In this document: piece by piece, positions 61,253 through 64,000 of the stretch
Position numbering within the stretch: the stretch's first letter is position 1
Layout of the letters: each line of letters opens with the position of its first letter
Source of the DNA: SH-MAG3 sp035461245
GTDB taxonomy: Bacteria > Gemmatimonadota > Gemmatimonadetes > Longimicrobiales > RSA9
Length of the DNA stretch: 64,000 nucleotides
Reading direction: 5' to 3'
Assembly: GCA_035461245.1 (NCBI GenBank)
Contig: DATHVP010000082.1
Span: 16,970 to 80,969, forward strand
Notes under the pieces: generated by a model
Seen by the model: the letters and a program-made list of their open reading frames with translations, nothing else
The model's database searches: none
What the model was told of the DNA's origin: nothing
Program-made: the position numbers and the translations under genes

Positions 61253-64000
61253 CACCCGTCCCGTCCCTTCGAGCCCTGCTGGACGGCGTCCGTCGCGCGT
61301 TGCGCCGGGACGCCGCCATTACCGTCGCCGCCGTGGCGCTGTGCGCGTTACCCGCCATGCTGCTGCTGACCTGGCTTGCCGGGCTGGTGCGGCCGTGGAG
61401 CGGGCAGGGCGCCGGCCCGCTGGTGGCGGACATGCTCGTCGTGGCCGGCGCCGGCGCCGTGCTCTGGCTCGGTGTCCGCCGATGGGTCAGGTCCATTGAT
61501 GACAACGCGGTCGCCAGGGATGCCGAACGTCGAGCGGGGCTGCCGGATGGCACCGTGCGCGGCGTACTCGAACTGCTGCGAGCGGTGCCCGAAGGGACCT
61601 CGCCGACCCTCGCCAGGCGTGCCGGTAACGAGGTCAGCCGACAATTCACGGGTGCCACGCCCGCCGCCGTTGCCGGCGACCTCGCCCGCGCCGTCCGGCA
61701 GCGACGTCGCGCCGCGTTTGCCGTGCTGGGCTCGCTGACGCTCAGCGTGTTCGTGCTGGCCTTCGCCGCGCCTGAGCATTCGCGGGCCGCCTGGTCGCCC
61801 CTGGCGCAGCCCATCGCCAGCCTGGCGATGGGGCCACTGCCACCGCTGCTGGTCCATCCCGGGGACGTGACGGTACACCGGGGGCAGGCGCTGGCCGTGC
61901 ATGTTACGGCGCCCGGGCGCCAGGTAGTGACCCTCCGCTGGCGCATGCAGGGCGACGTCGTCCGCGAGGAACTTTCCGTGGTGGCTGGTGACACCGCCGT
62001 CGTCAGCATCCCGCGGATCGAAGCCGTCACCGAGTACTGGGTCGAGGCACCGGACGGTGCCACCAGCCGCCGCCATCAGGCTACTCCGGTGGATCCGCTG
62101 CTGTTGTCTGAACTCGCCATCGACGTGGTGTACCCGGCCCACGTGGGCCGCAGCCCTGAGCGGTTCCAGGGCGAGGTGCCGCCGCTGGAGGTGCCTGAGG
62201 GCACGCAGCTCATCGTCACGGGACGCGCCACGCGGCCACTGGCGAGCGTGCGACTGAACGGTGCCCTCGACCCGACAGCGGATTTCCGCGTGGACGGCCA
62301 CGCGTTTTCCGGCAGCTTTGTCCCGGCCACCAGCGGCATCTACGAGTGGCGACTCCGGGATGCGGATGACGGCGACCTGTCGGTGCGTCCGCCGCCCCTC
62401 GAGTTGACGGTCGTCCGTGACGTCGCGCCGCGGGTGGACATCACCTGGCCAGTCGGCGACACGACGCTGGAGGCCTCCCGCCGCCAGCCGGTGGTGGCCG
62501 AGGCCCGTGACGACTACGGCCTGACCGCAGCCACGGTGGTCAGCTGGCGGGCTGGCAGCAGCGGCGGCCGGGACAATGTCATTGAGGAGCCGATATCCCT
62601 GTCGGGCGCTGACCGCTCCGTCATCCGCACGGTGCTGGATGCCAGCGGCAGGGATCTCGTCCCCGGCGACGTAGTCCGTTTCCTGGTCCGCGTGACCGAC
62701 AACTCGCCCCGGCGCCAGGTGGGCGAGTCCCGGGTCGTGTCGCTGCGCCTGCCGACCATGCGGGAACTGAGGGAGCGGTCCGGCGAGGATGCCGGCGAGC
62801 TGGCCGGCCAGACGCGTTCGCTGGCGGAGGTGGCAGCCCGGCTCCAGGAGGAGACGCGTGCGCTGGAACGACGGACGGCCGCTGCCAACGCGCGGCGGCG
62901 CGCAGCCGACCAGCCGACAGCCGCCAACCAGCAGAGCGCCGGCGCGGCGGAGCGCATGGGTTTCCAGGAGGCGGAGGAAGCGCGCAAGGTCCTGGAGCGC
63001 CATGAGGAGTTGCGCCAGCGCCTGGAGGCGATGCGCGAGGAAATTGATGCCCTCGAGCGTGCCATGGAAGAGGCAGGCATGAAGGACGCCGATCTCCAGG
63101 AACGTCTCGCGGAGATGCGCCGACTGAACGAGGACATGCTGTCCCGTGACATGGAGCAGCAGATAGAGGCGCTGCGTCGGGCCCTCGAGGAGATGGACCC
63201 GGAGGCCGTGCAGCAGGCGCTGGAAGCGCTGGCCGCGCAGCAGGAGCAGCTTCGCGAGCAGCTCGACCAGACGCTGGATGTCATGGAGAGGGCCGCGGCG
63301 GAGCAGGAGGTCAGCAGCCTGGCCCAGGAGGCAAGGGAACTGGCCACGCAGCAGCAGGCGCTGGCGGACGCCATGGACGAAGGCGCGCCGACGCCGGAGC
63401 AGGCGCGGGCCCAGCAGGAACTGGCCGAGCGCGCCAGCGAGCTTGCCGCCGAACTCGAAGCCATGCAGCAGCGGCTGGAGGAACACGGCGAGGTCACGGC
63501 CGCGGAACGGACGGCCGCCGCCCAGGGCGGCGCTGAGGAGGCCGCCCGTGAGATGCAGCAGGCGGCCAGCGATGCCCAGCGGCAGGACGGCGAGGCCGCG
63601 GGTGAGAGGGGTCGTGACGCCGCAGAGCGGCTCGAACAGGCCGCGCAGTCGCTGGACCAGGCCCGGCAGGCCATGGCGGACGGTCGGCGGCAGGACGCCC
63701 AGGACTCCATGCAGCAGGCCACCAGTGATGCCCTGTCACTGGCCGAGCGCCAGCAGCAGCTCCTGGACCAGATGCGCGAGATCGGCAAGCGTCCCGACCA
63801 GGACGCCGGAAACCGTGACGGACAGCAGCAGCAGAGCCAGCAGGGACAGCAGGGTCAGCAGGGTCAGCAGGGACAGCAGGGACAGCAGGGTCAGCAGGGA
63901 CAGCAGGGACAGCAGGGACAGCAGGGACAGCAGGGACAGCAGGGACAGCAGGGACAGCAGGGACAGCAGGGACAGCAGGGACAGCAGGGACAGCAGGGAC
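61249..64000 (+). CDS. DUF4175-like large membrane coiled-coil protein, 3' end outside window
   Basis: Starts at the ATGA overlap with the DUF4159 gene and stays open to the end (917 residues seen). Two N-terminal membrane helices (AITVAAVALCALPAMLLLTW, MLVVAGAGAVLWLGV) and a third near residue 155 (AVLGSLTLSVFVLAF) are followed by beta-rich segments, one starting HPGDVTVHRGQALAVHV. A very long Ala/Glu/Gln coiled coil then begins near residue 505 (LAEVAARLQEETRALERR). It runs into a Gln-Gln-Gly repeat still going at base 64000. DUF4175 assignment rests on layout and the DUF4159 neighbour. Confidence 0.75.
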   Translation, partial: MTPVPSLRALLDGVRRALRRDAAITVAAVALCALPAMLLLTWLAGLVRPWSGQGAGPLVADMLVVAGAGAVLWLGVRRWVRSIDDNAVARDAERRAGLPDGTVRGVLELLRAVPEGTSPTLARRAGNEVSRQFTGATPAAVAGDLARAVRQRRRAAFAVLGSLTLSVFVLAFAAPEHSRAAWSPLAQPIASLAMGPLPPLLVHPGDVTVHRGQALAVHVTAPGRQVVTLRWRMQGDVVREELSVVAGDTAVVSIPRIEAVTEYWVEAPDGATSRRHQATPVDPLLLSELAIDVVYPAHVGRSPERFQGEVPPLEVPEGTQLIVTGRATRPLASVRLNGALDPTADFRVDGHAFSGSFVPATSGIYEWRLRDADDGDLSVRPPPLELTVVRDVAPRVDITWPVGDTTLEASRRQPVVAEARDDYGLTAATVVSWRAGSSGGRDNVIEEPISLSGADRSVIRTVLDASGRDLVPGDVVRFLVRVTDNSPRRQVGESRVVSLRLPTMRELRERSGEDAGELAGQTRSLAEVAARLQEETRALERRTAAANARRRAADQPTAANQQSAGAAERMGFQEAEEARKVLERHEELRQRLEAMREEIDALERAMEEAGMKDADLQERLAEMRRLNEDMLSRDMEQQIEALRRALEEMDPEAVQQALEALAAQQEQLREQLDQTLDVMERAAAEQEVSSLAQEARELATQQQALADAMDEGAPTPEQARAQQELAERASELAAELEAMQQRLEEHGEVTAAERTAAAQGGAEEAAREMQQAASDAQRQDGEAAGERGRDAAERLEQAAQSLDQARQAMADGRRQDAQDSMQQATSDALSLAERQQQLLDQMREIGKRPDQDAGNRDGQQQQSQQGQQGQQGQQGQQGQQGQQGQQGQQGQQGQQGQQGQQGQQGQQGQQGQQGQQG
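63838..64000 (+). repeat. 9-bp CAGCAGGGA/T coding repeat (Gln-Gln-Gly)
   Basis: Eighteen complete in-frame units of CAGCAGGGA or CAGCAGGGT and continuing past the window edge. Four of the first six units use GGT and the rest use GGA, so the distal part is the most homogenised and probably the most recently expanded. Confidence 0.9.

Overview
The window is 64 kb of a dense, GC-rich bacterial chromosome with about 64 protein genes. No rRNA, tRNA, CRISPR array, insertion sequence or prophage was seen. Housekeeping genes run in long overlapping operons (ATGA, GTGA and TAATG junctions). Lipoproteins with lipobox cysteines, RseP, MreBCD/RodA and MurA point to a diderm. GatCAB beside SerS, an archaeal-type ProS, and the DUF4159/DUF4175 pair are compatible with Gemmatimonadota or a near relative. 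That placement is inference from gene content; no marker search was run.

Layout. 1-3159 (+): cdsA (cut by the window edge), dxr, rseP. 3236-6803 (-): response regulator, manC, GlmU-like sugar enzyme, metallo-beta-lactamase-fold hydrolase. 7029-14793 (+): lipoprotein, serS, pcrA/uvrD helicase, gatC, gatA, gatB, small CxxC membrane protein. 14737-18057 (-): secreted phospholipase-C-like protein, two membrane-anchored coiled-coil proteins, a degenerate NAD-synthetase-like protein and a nitrilase-type amidohydrolase. 18183-22084 (+): murA, coiled-coil protein, pgeF, small Cys-rich protein, an OsmC-family gene read through an in-frame TGA, and a Lys/Ala-rich repeat protein. 22228-30094 (+): promoter, attenuator-like leader, rimP, nusA, ylxQ-like, infB, DUF503, rbfA, truB, ribF. 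30095-30568 holds gene debris. 30571-31811 (-): DUF3037 and HipA-like kinase pair. 31863-33455 (+): secreted TPR protein. 33517-33894 (-): sensory-rhodopsin-transducer-family protein with a LacI-type palindrome upstream. 34225-39761 (+): rpsO, pnp, M16 peptidase, ald, dut. 39992-51801 (+): mreB, mreC, mreD, rodA, accD, folC, hisS, small membrane protein, proS, lysA, guaA. 51911-52542 (-): two small genes. 52677-58765 (+): M14 peptidase, clpB, lipoprotein. 58796-59194 (-): methylmalonyl-CoA epimerase. 59293-64000 (+): trxA, rsmI, DUF4159 protein, and a DUF4175-like coiled-coil protein running off the end in a Gln-Gln-Gly repeat.

Most of the window serves translation (three aminoacyl-tRNA synthetases, transamidosome, initiation and maturation factors), envelope building (cdsA, murA, mre/rodA) and RNA turnover (pnp). 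The most unusual item is at 20985-21446. An OsmC-type peroxide-reductase gene carries TGA exactly where the family has its first catalytic cysteine, keeps the second cysteine, and has a GC-rich stem-loop just downstream. This looks like a selenoprotein. Other notable points are Asp in place of the MurA active-site Cys (predicted fosfomycin insensitivity), a nitrilase paired with a decayed NAD synthetase domain, a large inverted repeat of AAACGT-type motifs ahead of clpB, and a two-gene HipA-like/DUF3037 unit beside VapC debris.
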